A stretch of DNA of 64,000 nt from Gracilimonas sediminicola (GTDB taxonomy: Bacteria > Bacteroidota > Rhodothermia > Balneolales > Balneolaceae): NCBI RefSeq assembly GCF_024320785.1, contig NZ_JANDBC010000001.1, positions 955,309 through 1,019,308 on the forward strand, read 5' to 3'. The position numbers were made by a program, and so were the translations under genes. The notes beneath the pieces are model-generated. The model worked only from the letters and a program-made list of their open reading frames with translations. It ran no database searches and was not told where the DNA came from. This document shows, in pieces, positions 17,728 to 26,410 of the stretch; position 1 is the first letter of the stretch, and each line of letters begins with the position of its first letter.

Positions 17728-17869
17728 CAGAACTCAGCAGTCAGAATACAGTCTTCCCTTATAGTCAACCTTTCCAGGGTTAAACCAAATGAGCCTGATT
17801 CCGGGAAAGTGTAGTAACCCTGGAAAGGTTAACTGATGAAGACTTTCTCCTCTTGAATTCTGAGTTCTG
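17728..17869. repeat. Nested double inverted repeat in a divergent gap
   Basis: The inner arms AACCTTTCCAGGGTTA (17767-17782) and TAACCCTGGAAAGGTT (17815-17830) are a perfect 16-bp match, extending to 20 bp with one mismatch (17763 and 17834 ends). The outer arms CAGAACTCAG (17728-17737) and CTGAGTTCTG (17860-17869) are perfect over 10 bp and sit among CAGTCAGAATACAG-like words. Unlike most such palindromes here it lies between divergent genes, so it is not placed to terminate either. The inner arms resemble REP-like elements; that origin is inference. Confidence 0.7.
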
Positions 17870-17925
17870 TTTTCTGACTACTCACTTCCCTATCTTCACC
17901 AAAAAATAAGAGCTAAAATATCGTT

Positions 17926-19434
17926 ATGGAATTTCTGAAGACATTAGGCATTGAAGGTATTAATCCCGGAACCAGTACCGGACGTAAACATCACGAGAGC
18001 AAAGAAACCATCAGCAGCTTCACGCCAACCAATGGTGACAAAATAGCTACCGTGGGAGTAACTACCCGCGAGCAATACGATCAGGTTGTGGAAGAAGCTC
18101 AGAAAGCATATAAAGTTTGGAGTCAAATGCCGGCTCCTCAGCGCGGTGAGATTGTGCGACAGATTGGCCAAAAATTGCGTGAGTACAAAGAACCACTTGG
18201 TAAACTGGTTACTTACGAAATGGGTAAAATCTACCAGGAGGGGCTCGGTGAAGTCCAGGAAATGATTGATATCTGTGATTTTGCAGTGGGACAGTCGCGC
18301 ATGCTGTATGGTAAAACCATGCACAGTGAGCGCCCTCAGCACCGCATGTATGAGCAATGGCATCCGCTGGGGATTGTGGGAATTATCTCCGCGTTCAACT
18401 TTCCGGTTGCCGTGTGGAGCTGGAACGCCATGATTGCTGCCGTGTGCGGAAACGTAATGATTTGGAAAGGCTCCGAAAAAACGCCCCTTTGCGGAGTTGC
18501 CGTACAAAAGATTGTAGCCAAAGTGCTCAAAGAAAATAACCTGCCTGAAGGGATCTTTAACCTGGTTACCGGAGACCGCGAAGTAGGCGAATGGATGACC
18601 GAAGACGAACGAATCCCACTTATTTCCGCAACCGGCTCTATCAGAATGGGGAAAGAAGTAGCCAAAACCGTGGGCGGACGATTAGGAAAAAGCATTCTTG
18701 AGCTGGGAGGAAACAATGCCATCATCATTTCCGAGGATGCTGATATTGAAATGGCGATCAGAGCTACCGTTTTTGGGGCCGTTGGAACTTGCGGTCAGCG
18801 CTGCACAAGCACGCGCCGGCTTATCGTTCAGGAATCCGTTTATGATCAGGTAAAAGACCGGTTGCTCAGTATTTATGAAAATATCTCCATTGGCGATCCG
18901 CTTGACGAAAACACACTGGTTGGGCCGATGATAGATCAGGGCGCCGTTGACCAAATGCAGAATGCCCTGAAGGAAATTGAAAAAGAAGGTGGTAAAGTTA
19001 TAACCGGTGGTGAGCCTCTGGACGAAGATGGTTTTTACGTGAAACCAGCGATCGCTGAAGTTGAAAATCATTATGATATTGTTCAGGAAGAGACTTTTGC
19101 GCCTATCCTTTACCTCATCAAATACAAAACGCTGGATGAAGCCATCGAGCTGCACAATGGTGTGAAACAGGGACTCAGCTCGGCTATGTTTACCCTGAAC
19201 ATGCGGGAAGCTGAAAACTTCCTGAGTGCCCGCGGCTCCGATTGCGGAATTGCCAACATCAATATTGGAACCAGCGGGGCTGAAATTGGTGGCGCCTTTG
19301 GCGGAGAGAAAGAAACAGGTGGCGGACGGGAATCCGGTTCCGATGCCTGGAAAGCGTACATGCGCCGACAGACCAACACCATGAACTGGGGAGATTCGTT
19401 GCCACTCGCACAGGGCATCGATTTTGATGTTTAA
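17926..19434 (+). CDS. Antiquitin-type aldehyde dehydrogenase (ALDH7 family)
   Basis: NAD(P)-dependent oxidation of an aldehyde; characterised ALDH7 enzymes oxidise alpha-aminoadipate semialdehyde/piperideine-6-carboxylate in lysine breakdown. The 502-residue protein has general-base Glu259 in LELGGNN, catalytic Cys293 in GQRCTSTRR, and the ALDH7-specific C-terminal block TSGAEIGGAFGGEKETGGGR followed by ESGSDAWKAYMRR and LPLAQGIDF. This C-terminal block separates it from generic ALDHs. No other lysine-catabolic genes are adjacent, so the substrate remains inferred. TATCTTCA at 17891-17898 is a possible weak promoter box 28 bases before the ATG. Confidence 0.88.
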   Translation: MEFLKTLGIEGINPGTSTGRKHHESKETISSFTPTNGDKIATVGVTTREQYDQVVEEAQKAYKVWSQMPAPQRGEIVRQIGQKLREYKEPLGKLVTYEMGKIYQEGLGEVQEMIDICDFAVGQSRMLYGKTMHSERPQHRMYEQWHPLGIVGIISAFNFPVAVWSWNAMIAAVCGNVMIWKGSEKTPLCGVAVQKIVAKVLKENNLPEGIFNLVTGDREVGEWMTEDERIPLISATGSIRMGKEVAKTVGGRLGKSILELGGNNAIIISEDADIEMAIRATVFGAVGTCGQRCTSTRRLIVQESVYDQVKDRLLSIYENISIGDPLDENTLVGPMIDQGAVDQMQNALKEIEKEGGKVITGGEPLDEDGFYVKPAIAEVENHYDIVQEETFAPILYLIKYKTLDEAIELHNGVKQGLSSAMFTLNMREAENFLSARGSDCGIANINIGTSGAEIGGAFGGEKETGGGRESGSDAWKAYMRRQTNTMNWGDSLPLAQGIDFDV

Positions 19435-19450
19435 TTATTCCTATTGAAAA

Positions 19451-19484
19451 CACGTAGAGCCACAAGGTTTTGTATCTCTACGTG
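19451..19484. repeat. CGTAGAG hairpin between ALDH7 and the cupin gene
   Basis: CACGTAGAG (19451-19459) pairs perfectly with CTCTACGTG (19476-19484); inside, ACAA (19462-19465) pairs with TTGT (19470-19473) after a 2x2 mismatch. It lies 17 bases after the ALDH stop. No T run follows. It could terminate ALDH or be a dispersed palindrome; similar CGTAGAG palindromes are, from memory, common in Bacteroidota intergenic DNA. Confidence 0.5.
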
Positions 19485-19501
19485 GCATTCTAATAAACAC
19501 A

Positions 19502-20005
19502 ATGTCCACAATAGAAAAATTAATCACCCGCTTCGATCTGAAGGAACATCCGGAAGGCGGGTATTTCAAAGAGACTTATCGTAGTGAGGGTGTTATTCCC
19601 GAAACTGTTTTCCCTGAGGTATTTGAGGGGAGCCGCAACTACTGCACAGGCATTTATTTTCTTTTGACCTCAGATGCTTTCTCTGCTTTTCACAGAATCA
19701 GGCAGGATGAGATGTGGCACTTTTATCAGGGTTCGCCGCTTACTATTCACATGATCAGTCCTCATGGCGACTACTCTAAGCAAGTGGTTGGGTTGGATTT
19801 TGACAACGGAGAACTTCCTCAATTCACCGTACCCAAAGAATATTGGTTTGCAGCGGAAGTCAACCAACCGGACAGCTATTCATTTGTGGGCTGCACCGTT
19901 TCTCCCGGCTTTGATTTCCGGGATTTTGAATTGGCTGCAGAAGAAAGTTTAAGCCGTAAGTTCTCCAAACATAAAGACCTGATTTCCCGTCTTACCCGAG
20001 GGTAG
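19502..20005 (+). CDS. DUF985 cupin-family protein
   Basis: A 167-residue cytosolic cupin. Family landmarks: LITRFDLKEHPEGGYFKETY (7-26), the RNYCTGIYFLLTSDAFSAFH block (about 46-65), DEMWHFYQGSPL (about 70-81), then QFTVPKEYWFAAEV and YSFVGCTVSPGFDFRDFELA. These fit the Cupin_5/DUF985 family (YML079w-like), whose enzymatic role is unestablished; some members are annotated as sugar-nucleotide-epimerase-like. It lies 67 bases after ALDH7 on the same strand and may be co-transcribed if the hairpin between them is not a terminator. It is convergent with the CotH gene. Confidence 0.85.
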   Translation: MSTIEKLITRFDLKEHPEGGYFKETYRSEGVIPETVFPEVFEGSRNYCTGIYFLLTSDAFSAFHRIRQDEMWHFYQGSPLTIHMISPHGDYSKQVVGLDFDNGELPQFTVPKEYWFAAEVNQPDSYSFVGCTVSPGFDFRDFELAAEESLSRKFSKHKDLISRLTRG

Positions 20006-20007
20006 AT

Positions 20008-20031
20008 CCCTTATTAATTATTTGATAAGGG
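20008..20031. terminator. Bidirectional hairpin between cupin and CotH genes
   Basis: Arms CCCTTAT (20008-20014) and ATAAGGG (20025-20031) are perfect, with a ten-base AT-rich loop. The two genes converge with only 12 bases between stop codons, so the hairpin starts just after one stop and includes the last codons of the other gene. Confidence 0.45.
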
Positions 20032-22576
20032 TAAGCTTTCGAAACAGTGTTTGGTTACCGGTATCCAGTTTATACAAGTAAACCCCGCTCGAAAATTTTC
20101 CGGACGATGCATCCCATCTAAATGAATGGGTTCCTTGCGGCTTCATTCCATTCTCCAGCACGGCTACTTCTCTCCCCATTATATCATATACCGCGAGCTT
20201 TACCCTGTCCGGTTTATCTAACCGGTAAGAAATGGTGGTCGTCGGGTTAAAGGGGTTTGGATAATTTTGATACAGCTCAAAGCCTTTGGCAATTTCTTCG
20301 TCTTCCTCCTTTTCTATTCCCACCAGCACTCCACTGTTTTCTGCTCCCGGGGTTCCATGCCCCACCGAAGCCGCCCAATTTTCCGCTTGTGAGTTATCCA
20401 GCTTAGGATGGGTAAGGGAAAGGGTTGCCCCTTCTCCATCAGCCTCTGCCGGCCAGGGTGGGTCATCACTATAAGTAACCTGGTCCACGATTTCTCCGGT
20501 ATTGTTAAAAAGGCGAACAAGTTCACCGCTTCCGGCAAATCCAAAATCGAGGTCTCCTACATAATTATTCACTTCAGGAAATAGTGAAGTAAACATGGCG
20601 CTGTCTCTGGTAAGCACTAAAAACCCGCCACTTTCTACTATAGTGCCATCAGCGAAAGTGTAAATGTGCTCATCGTCGGAATCGGAGAAGTACCAGCCTC
20701 CTAAATCAATATTTGAGTCGGTATTATTATAAAATTCAATCCAGTCTTCGGGATCAAAATCTTCAGCTGAATTGTAGTTTATCTCATTGATCACGACCGG
20801 AGTATCATCGGATAGATCATTTCTTTTGAACACCGCCGTTAAAGATTCCTCACTTTCAATGGTAATATCTGCTTCAGTGTTGGTGCCCGACGCCTCACCG
20901 CTCCAGCCCACAAAAGTGTAGCCCGGAGCCGGAATCGCTTTAATAGTGGTTGGTATGGATTTATAAATCAAAACCCAATCGGTAGTATCCGAACGAACCG
21001 TTTCAACTGTCACTGCCCCACCCTCGGCAGGACTTGAAGAGACTTCCAGTTTAGTTACCCCCGAAACCTCAAAGAAATTCTGAAGATGTGTCCGCGCTTT
21101 TGTTTGCCTGCTCCTCACAAAAACCTTCATTCTTTCCAGATGTTTTTCCCAATTCATGCCCGAACCCAACCGGAATGACTTTTCCCATCGGTCCATATGC
21201 CGGGGAATTTCAGATTCTATAAGTGCGGCCGTACTGTCAATAACTCCCAAAAGCCGCCCCGGCGAAAAAGATGCCTGTATGTGAATACTATATCGCTGAA
21301 TAAATGTATTCCGAAAACGTTCATTGGTTAGCAAACTTCTGAATAGAAACGTCGACCATCCCGGATTTGCATAATAGATGTTGTTGGTCGTAGCCACCAG
21401 CTCCAGGCTGTTGGTATCATCCTGCCCAAAAGTGTGGCTGTTCATCGTCATATCCATGTCATACATTATCCAGCGCCACTTTCCTCCCGGAACCTGAGGC
21501 CTCCAGAATCGAATGTTATTAGCCGGCCAATCTCCATTCGCCATATAGATTTCAGTAAGCACATAGTCGATATACTGGTCGATATGCATTTGACGACTAA
21601 CCCACTCGTAATTTTCCTGTACCGACAGGTCGTTATTCTTCATGAAGTCAATCATGGCCTGGTAATGCGTATCTGATCCTTCTTTCACATTTGCATTTCC
21701 TGTGAGGATATCGAGTTCGTCTTCATCATAGCCGTAATTCGATTCAATGAAATCCTCATTTTGCTTTTCACGCAGGATGTGAATCCCCCAGTATTCACCA
21801 TTTAAGAAAACGACAACCGGCTTAAAAGCTTGGTATCCTAAATCCATCCGATCTTTCATCATGGCCTGTATGGATGCATTCCTGATCATAGCTCTGTACC
21901 AATCCTGCCCTCCACTTCTCAGGGCCAGCCGGTCAAACTCAGTAAAAGGTTTATCCTCAAAAAGGGGATAATTCAGCTTCTTGGGACCATACTCTTCCCG
22001 AAAATAGATATCCAGTGATTTTTGATCGTACAGCCGGGTACAACCTCCTCCAATTTTCACCCCGGCGTTTACGCTAAAACCGGGAGTGTGATCTTTTTCG
22101 AAGAAGGCCAGATGGACCGGACGTTCCCAGTCCTGATTCCAGTTTTTGGGAGTGCTTCTGCAGTATCCGGGAATGCCATTAGTACCTTCCACATAGATAC
22201 CGGCACTGTCTGAGAAAAACCCGGCAGGATTTGTGGTTACGGATAGAATGGGCAATTCGGTCGGTTCATCTATAAAATATGATCTGAAAAAGAACGAGGT
22301 GTCTGCACGATCATCGGATAAAATCATGACTCGTAAAACAGAATTTTGGGTAATAGACAATGAATCCTGAAAAAGCGCACTTGCAGAATCCGGGAAGGCT
22401 CCGTCAAGTGTATAGAAAATGGATGAAGAATCGGACACACCCTCAATTTGAACGATCACTGAATCTGAATAGAAGCCGCTGTCGGTAATATGGATTTCAT
22501 TTTGAGCCTGCACCTTAACTACAGAACAAATGATGATTAGAAATGCGACTGATTTTAGAAAATAGGCTCGGTACAT
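20018..22576 (-). CDS. Secreted CotH-kinase-like protein with lamin-tail and type IX sorting domains
   Basis: An 852-residue surface protein. The signal peptide ends near VQAQ (25). A chitobiase/hexosaminidase C-terminal-like domain follows (ITDSGFYSDSVIVQIEG ... IFYTLDGAFPD, about 29-110). The CotH-like kinase domain (about 150-500) has DQKSLDIYFREEYG, LNGEYWGIHILREKQ and YDMDMTMNS, the last resembling the metal-binding DxD of CotH. Next come a Gly-Trp repeat module (GYTFVGWSGEASG, about 560), one lamin-tail domain (PVVINEINYNS, about 600-730) and a sorting tail with YQNYPNPFNPTTTISY. CotH proteins phosphorylate spore-coat proteins in Bacillus; the target here is unknown. It is the second lamin-tail protein in the window. 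Confidence 0.88.
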   Translation of the reverse strand: MYRAYFLKSVAFLIIICSVVKVQAQNEIHITDSGFYSDSVIVQIEGVSDSSSIFYTLDGAFPDSASALFQDSLSITQNSVLRVMILSDDRADTSFFFRSYFIDEPTELPILSVTTNPAGFFSDSAGIYVEGTNGIPGYCRSTPKNWNQDWERPVHLAFFEKDHTPGFSVNAGVKIGGGCTRLYDQKSLDIYFREEYGPKKLNYPLFEDKPFTEFDRLALRSGGQDWYRAMIRNASIQAMMKDRMDLGYQAFKPVVVFLNGEYWGIHILREKQNEDFIESNYGYDEDELDILTGNANVKEGSDTHYQAMIDFMKNNDLSVQENYEWVSRQMHIDQYIDYVLTEIYMANGDWPANNIRFWRPQVPGGKWRWIMYDMDMTMNSHTFGQDDTNSLELVATTNNIYYANPGWSTFLFRSLLTNERFRNTFIQRYSIHIQASFSPGRLLGVIDSTAALIESEIPRHMDRWEKSFRLGSGMNWEKHLERMKVFVRSRQTKARTHLQNFFEVSGVTKLEVSSSPAEGGAVTVETVRSDTTDWVLIYKSIPTTIKAIPAPGYTFVGWSGEASGTNTEADITIESEESLTAVFKRNDLSDDTPVVINEINYNSAEDFDPEDWIEFYNNTDSNIDLGGWYFSDSDDEHIYTFADGTIVESGGFLVLTRDSAMFTSLFPEVNNYVGDLDFGFAGSGELVRLFNNTGEIVDQVTYSDDPPWPAEADGEGATLSLTHPKLDNSQAENWAASVGHGTPGAENSGVLVGIEKEEDEEIAKGFELYQNYPNPFNPTTTISYRLDKPDRVKLAVYDIMGREVAVLENGMKPQGTHSFRWDASSGKFSSGVYLYKLDTGNQTLFRKLTLIK

Positions 22577-22677
22577 CTTGATAAAGCTATTGGCATTTTA
22601 CGGCCTGCAATTAAAGGCCTTTTGAGAAAAAAGGTGTGAAATAAAATGTAATAAGATTTATCCCTGCCGGGGGTACG

Positions 22678-23544
22678 CTAACCAAAAAATTTCATCCAGC
22701 CTAAAGTGACAAACAATAAGATGAGGCGGTAAGATTGAATCAAGGGCACGAACGCCACATTCAACAGAACCACTTTAAATCCTTTTATCAGCAAATTTCC
22801 GGCAAAAAAATTCCTGTACAGGAAATAGCCATACACATTCAGAATCAACAATACGGTAACTGATAAGCTCATCTCAGTAACTAATTCCATCATCCCGTCA
22901 ATCTCAAAATATACTGCGATCAGCTTATACGACCCCGGAAGCACAGAACACAATACAAACACCAAGAAAGCACTTAAAACCAGGCTGTAATTGATATGAT
23001 AAAGTAATGGCTTTCTCTCCCTTTCACTCAGATTAAGCACCCACGTAGCCACAGAAAATAGCAAGGGAAGAATTACAAGCAGTGCTTTTGAAAGTATTTG
23101 GGTCAGCTCATTGTATTCCGGCGTAAACTCCGGGTAACTCATACCGGAAGCTGCGATAAAAGACATGATAAAACCTTCCGTGTACTCACTATAGGGAAGT
23201 CGGTTTAGCTGAGTATGCAAAGTGGTTTTAAAGGTATCTACTGCCGGAAATATGAAGTAAAAGGCATTAGCCAGAATGAAAAGCTTAATCGGTGAAATAT
23301 ACTTTTTCCGTGCCCCGGATAGGTACTCACTTACATACGTGTGGGGCTTACCCAGAAATACCTTTAGGGTGTTCAGGAAGCTGTTTTCAAAATTAAGCCA
23401 GCCGCTTATAAACTCATTAAAGAGAACTGTAACCCTGTGGTCTTTCTCCGATAATTTTCGCTGTCCGCATTTGGGGCAATACGAAGTAGTGAAAGGCTCA
23501 TAGCCGCAGTTTGGGCATTCGTGTGTATCAACCAATTCCGACAT
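22678..23544 (-). CDS. DUF3667 membrane protein with N-terminal zinc ribbon
   Basis: A 288-residue protein. A zinc ribbon is formed by Cys10, Cys13, Cys23 and Cys26 (CPNCGY ... CPKCGQ). The conserved segment after it, HRVTVLFNEFISGWLNFENS then LGKPHTYVSEYLSGARKKYISPIKLF (about 36-95), is typical of DUF3667. About five hydrophobic segments follow (near 92-108, 150-172, 185-205, 225-245 and 258-280). The function of the family is unknown. It is the last gene of the operon with the PLP decarboxylase; its ATG lies six bases past that gene's stop. Confidence 0.8.
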   Translation of the reverse strand: MSELVDTHECPNCGYEPFTTSYCPKCGQRKLSEKDHRVTVLFNEFISGWLNFENSFLNTLKVFLGKPHTYVSEYLSGARKKYISPIKLFILANAFYFIFPAVDTFKTTLHTQLNRLPYSEYTEGFIMSFIAASGMSYPEFTPEYNELTQILSKALLVILPLLFSVATWVLNLSERERKPLLYHINYSLVLSAFLVFVLCSVLPGSYKLIAVYFEIDGMMELVTEMSLSVTVLLILNVYGYFLYRNFFAGNLLIKGFKVVLLNVAFVPLIQSYRLILLFVTLGWMKFFG

Positions 23545-23550
23545 GGTTGA

Positions 23551-24891
23551 CTATATAGCTTTTTCAATCCTTTGGAGCAACTGCTTTGTGAAAGCTTTTT
23601 GCTCAGGCTTCATGAACACGCTCCTCAGAATGGTCACCTGCTCCGCATCCACTTTATATTCGGGGTGAAGTCGGCTAAACATTTTTGCCGGAATTTTATA
23701 CAGGGAAAGATAAAACGACTGCTCTCTCATCCCCGCATCGAACACGGCCTTGGATTTTGCAGAGATCTCTGAAGTCATTTTTGCTTGCGCAGGAAAGTAT
23801 CCCAGAATATCCAATTCCGGTTTTTTAAATGCCTTAAGTTTTTGGGACGAACCAAGCAGATCATACATATTCCGGGCAGCTTGCAGGCATTTTTTCAGGA
23901 TGGGCCCAAAGCCTTCGTTTTCTGTCAGGGGAAACATCTGCAAGGTAGCCCAAAGCGCTACTGCTGCAGCACCCGCCCGGGAACATTCCAAACTGATTTC
24001 CCCAAGGTGAAGATCTTCCGAAGTGAAATAGGTATAGGGAGAATCGTGCTTATAGAATTTCCCCACAGCCGGGTTTTTGAAAAGCACGCATCCACAACCA
24101 TATGGCTGTAACCCGTGTTTATGTGGGTCCACCACAATGCTGTCGGCTTCTTCCATCAGTTTCCAGGATGTACCGTCTATGATTCCGGAATCTTTGAGCG
24201 TTCTGAAGAAACCGCCATAGGCTGCATCGATGTGAATCCGGATTCCATGCTTTTTTGCCCAGGGCAGAATTTCATCCAGTGGTTCTACCTCTCCCAGTCC
24301 CGTGGTCCCCAGGGTAACCACCATCGTTCCGATTTTCTCAGGGTTCACCGCTTCTAAATCAAAAGAACCATCATGTTTAACCGGTACCTTCACTCCTTCC
24401 ACTCTTAACACTCCACACATTCGCTGATGGGTGTAATGGGAATTTTCAGAGAAGGCAATTTTTTTGTCGGGATGAGATTCCCGTGCCACCCAAAGAGCTT
24501 CCAGGTTCGCTATGGTTCCGCTTGCGGTAAGGTGACCCAAAAACTCCTCTCCATATCCAAAAAACTGAGCCAGCTCAGCTACCGCTTCTTTTTCCATTTC
24601 TGAGGATGGAGGTCCGCCATCCAGGGCATGGTTATTGGGGTTGATGGACATCGCCATGGCATAAGCCGCCCATGTAAGCGGATGCGGAGGCTTCAGCATT
24701 TGCCCCGCATAAACCGGATGGTGGAATGGGAAATTACACTTTAGCCTTTGTACCAAACGTGTGAAAACTTCCCGCTCTTTTTCTTCTGAAACAGAAAGCG
24801 AGGAATCCTGCTCCCAATCCCCAAAAGAAGACTTCCACTCTGAAAGCTGTTCCAGAGCCCGGCCTAACGCTTTTTGTGAGCTTTCATCCAT
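23551..24891 (-). CDS. PLP-dependent group II amino-acid decarboxylase family protein
   Basis: A 446-residue fold-type-I PLP enzyme of the glutamate/aromatic/tyrosine decarboxylase family. Landmarks: HPVYAGQMLKPPHPLTWAAY (58-77), LTASGTIANLEALWVAR (121-137), Asp222 in HIDAAYGGFF that contacts the PLP pyridine nitrogen, and the PLP lysine Lys258 in VDPHKHGLQPYGCG. The substrate (Glu, Asp, Tyr or aromatic amino acid) cannot be told from these motifs. Its ATG overlaps the stop of the DUF3078 gene (TAATG), implying translational coupling, and it is followed six bases later by DUF3667. Confidence 0.88.
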   Translation of the reverse strand: MDESSQKALGRALEQLSEWKSSFGDWEQDSSLSVSEEKEREVFTRLVQRLKCNFPFHHPVYAGQMLKPPHPLTWAAYAMAMSINPNNHALDGGPPSSEMEKEAVAELAQFFGYGEEFLGHLTASGTIANLEALWVARESHPDKKIAFSENSHYTHQRMCGVLRVEGVKVPVKHDGSFDLEAVNPEKIGTMVVTLGTTGLGEVEPLDEILPWAKKHGIRIHIDAAYGGFFRTLKDSGIIDGTSWKLMEEADSIVVDPHKHGLQPYGCGCVLFKNPAVGKFYKHDSPYTYFTSEDLHLGEISLECSRAGAAAVALWATLQMFPLTENEGFGPILKKCLQAARNMYDLLGSSQKLKAFKKPELDILGYFPAQAKMTSEISAKSKAVFDAGMREQSFYLSLYKIPAKMFSRLHPEYKVDAEQVTILRSVFMKPEQKAFTKQLLQRIEKAI

Positions 24892-25766
24892 TAGTAAAGA
24901 TTTACAGAAACACCGGCAGACAGCACCTGCTTAAGCTGTACTTCACTGGAAAAGTCGTTATCGTAGCGAAGTTCAAACTGAAAAGAGGCACTCACAATAC
25001 TGTTGATTTGCCCGACCAGTTCATTTCCCCACATTACGTCTGTTTCACTGACGGGGATCAGGAAATTGGTGAAGGTTTCGAGGCTGCTGCTGTACATAAT
25101 GTTTTCGGCCACTTGTTTTTCAAATGTAATGCCGGTCGTTAAACCACCTTCTGACCGGAAGTTATCGCCCGGATCAAGGCCATAAACGGCAGATAAGCTA
25201 TCATCATTTACAATGGTTTGCTTAAGCCCCAAACCTGCCTCAAAGGTAAAGGAATTACCGGGTTCGTATGCCAAACCAACGCCTTCATTAATATAAGCCG
25301 GTGCCATAAAATCTGATATCAACTCATCAGGAACCCCTTCTTCACTATTGTATTCGTACCCCTTATCAAACTGGGTTTGAAAACCTATCACCCCGTAAGC
25401 AGCAAGCGAACCGTCTTCCCTGAAGGTATAAGTAAATCGGTTTCTGATGGAAATAAGGTCATCTGTTTTACGGACCCCTTCGTTCTTAATTCTGGATTGT
25501 CCATACTTAACGTTGGTTCTGAATCCATAGGCAAATTGGTCCTGCCGGTAAAGTAAATTTAGGACGGATGAACCTGTTCCGCTTACTGAGCTTGCACCAC
25601 CCTGCGACCAGTTGCTGTAGGCTGCTTGTGAGCCATTGAAACTAGCCACCCATTTTTGCTCCCATCCGCTTAGAGTATCCGGGATGGTAATGGTTTGGGC
25701 TGAAACTGTTAGTGAAATAAAACTTAAAAAAAGAAAGGCTGTTAAAGCTTTAATTCTGATAGTCAT
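24891..25766 (-). CDS. DUF3078 outer-membrane protein
   Basis: A 291-residue exported protein with a signal peptide ending at VSAQ (24). The mature start WEQKWVASFNGSQAAYSNWSQGG (residues 35-57) is the characteristic DUF3078 opening, and the rest alternates in barrel-strand fashion (GFRTNVKYGQSR, DDLISIRNRFTYTF, FQFELRYDNDF), ending in a short aromatic strand VSVNLY. It is probably an outer-membrane beta-barrel; the family role is unknown. It starts 17 bases after the pyrR-like stop and overlaps the decarboxylase start by one base. Confidence 0.8.
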   Translation of the reverse strand: MTIRIKALTAFLFLSFISLTVSAQTITIPDTLSGWEQKWVASFNGSQAAYSNWSQGGASSVSGTGSSVLNLLYRQDQFAYGFRTNVKYGQSRIKNEGVRKTDDLISIRNRFTYTFREDGSLAAYGVIGFQTQFDKGYEYNSEEGVPDELISDFMAPAYINEGVGLAYEPGNSFTFEAGLGLKQTIVNDDSLSAVYGLDPGDNFRSEGGLTTGITFEKQVAENIMYSSSLETFTNFLIPVSETDVMWGNELVGQINSIVSASFQFELRYDNDFSSEVQLKQVLSAGVSVNLY

Positions 25767-25783
25767 TTTACAATTTTGATTGA

Positions 25784-26287
25784 TTAATTATTCTTAAAAA
25801 GTACGGCTTGGCTGAGGCTACCGTCTTTAAGCATTACCTCAATATGTTCTCCGGGCTTAGTCGGTACTGTTATTCCCATCAAGTCTGTTCGTAACGGGTA
25901 TTTGCGGTGTCCGCGATCCAATAAAGCAGCGATTTCGATACTTTCGGGTTCGTAAACACTGCAAACCGCCGACAGTGCGCTAAACATAGTTTTGCCAGAG
26001 AAAATCACATCATCAACAAGCAGTACAAACTTATCGTTGCAATCCGGGAGGCTGCTTTTGGAGGCTTTCCCTTGTACATCATATCGGTGAACCGCTATAT
26101 CTGTTCCCATTAATTCTTCGAGGCTCTCCCCAAGAAGCCGGGCCGTTGCTTCTCCCCGTTCATTCAAGCCAATCAATACCATTTCACCTTCATTCTCTTT
26201 ATTGATTCGCTCCCAAACCTGTATCGCCATTCGCTTAAGCGTGCGCTCCATCCGCGCCCGATCCATTAAAACAATCTGCTTTTTCAT
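25784..26287 (-). CDS. PyrR-like phosphoribosyltransferase
   Basis: A 167-residue type I phosphoribosyltransferase. The PRPP-binding loop is VLLVDDVIFSGKTMFSAL (about 88-105), and the PyrR-like tail LLDRGHRKYPLRTDLMGITV (about 122-141) is present with a C-terminal HIEVML strand. PyrR proteins in Firmicutes combine mRNA attenuation with weak uracil phosphoribosyltransferase activity; in Bacteroidota the role is less clear. pyrF in this window lies about 11 kb away and is not linked. It heads a four-gene operon with a promoter box at 26310-26317. Confidence 0.85.
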   Translation of the reverse strand: MKKQIVLMDRARMERTLKRMAIQVWERINKENEGEMVLIGLNERGEATARLLGESLEELMGTDIAVHRYDVQGKASKSSLPDCNDKFVLLVDDVIFSGKTMFSALSAVCSVYEPESIEIAALLDRGHRKYPLRTDLMGITVPTKPGEHIEVMLKDGSLSQAVLFKNN

Positions 26288-26309
26288 AACCTGACTTTAA
26301 AAATTTAGA

Positions 26310-26317
26310 CAAATGTA
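26310..26317 (-). promoter_or_regulatory. Bacteroidota-type -7 box for the pyrR-like operon
   Basis: On the minus strand the sequence reads TACATTTG, an exact match to the TAnnTTTG consensus of Bacteroidota promoters. It ends 22 bases before the ATG at 26287, giving a short leader. No good TTTG -33 element is visible upstream. Confidence 0.6.
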
Positions 26318-26410
26318 CCGTTTTCTTTACTTAGTGTTAAAAAATAACATAAAAAACATGGCACAATTTGTTATCTTAACAGTGTTAACCTCAACCCAAA
26401 AGAGAGAACT

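Noticed and set aside
25784-26287. pyr attenuation system
   Set aside because: Although PyrR-like, no anti-terminator/terminator pair or pyr gene is adjacent, so regulation of pyrimidine genes is unsupported.
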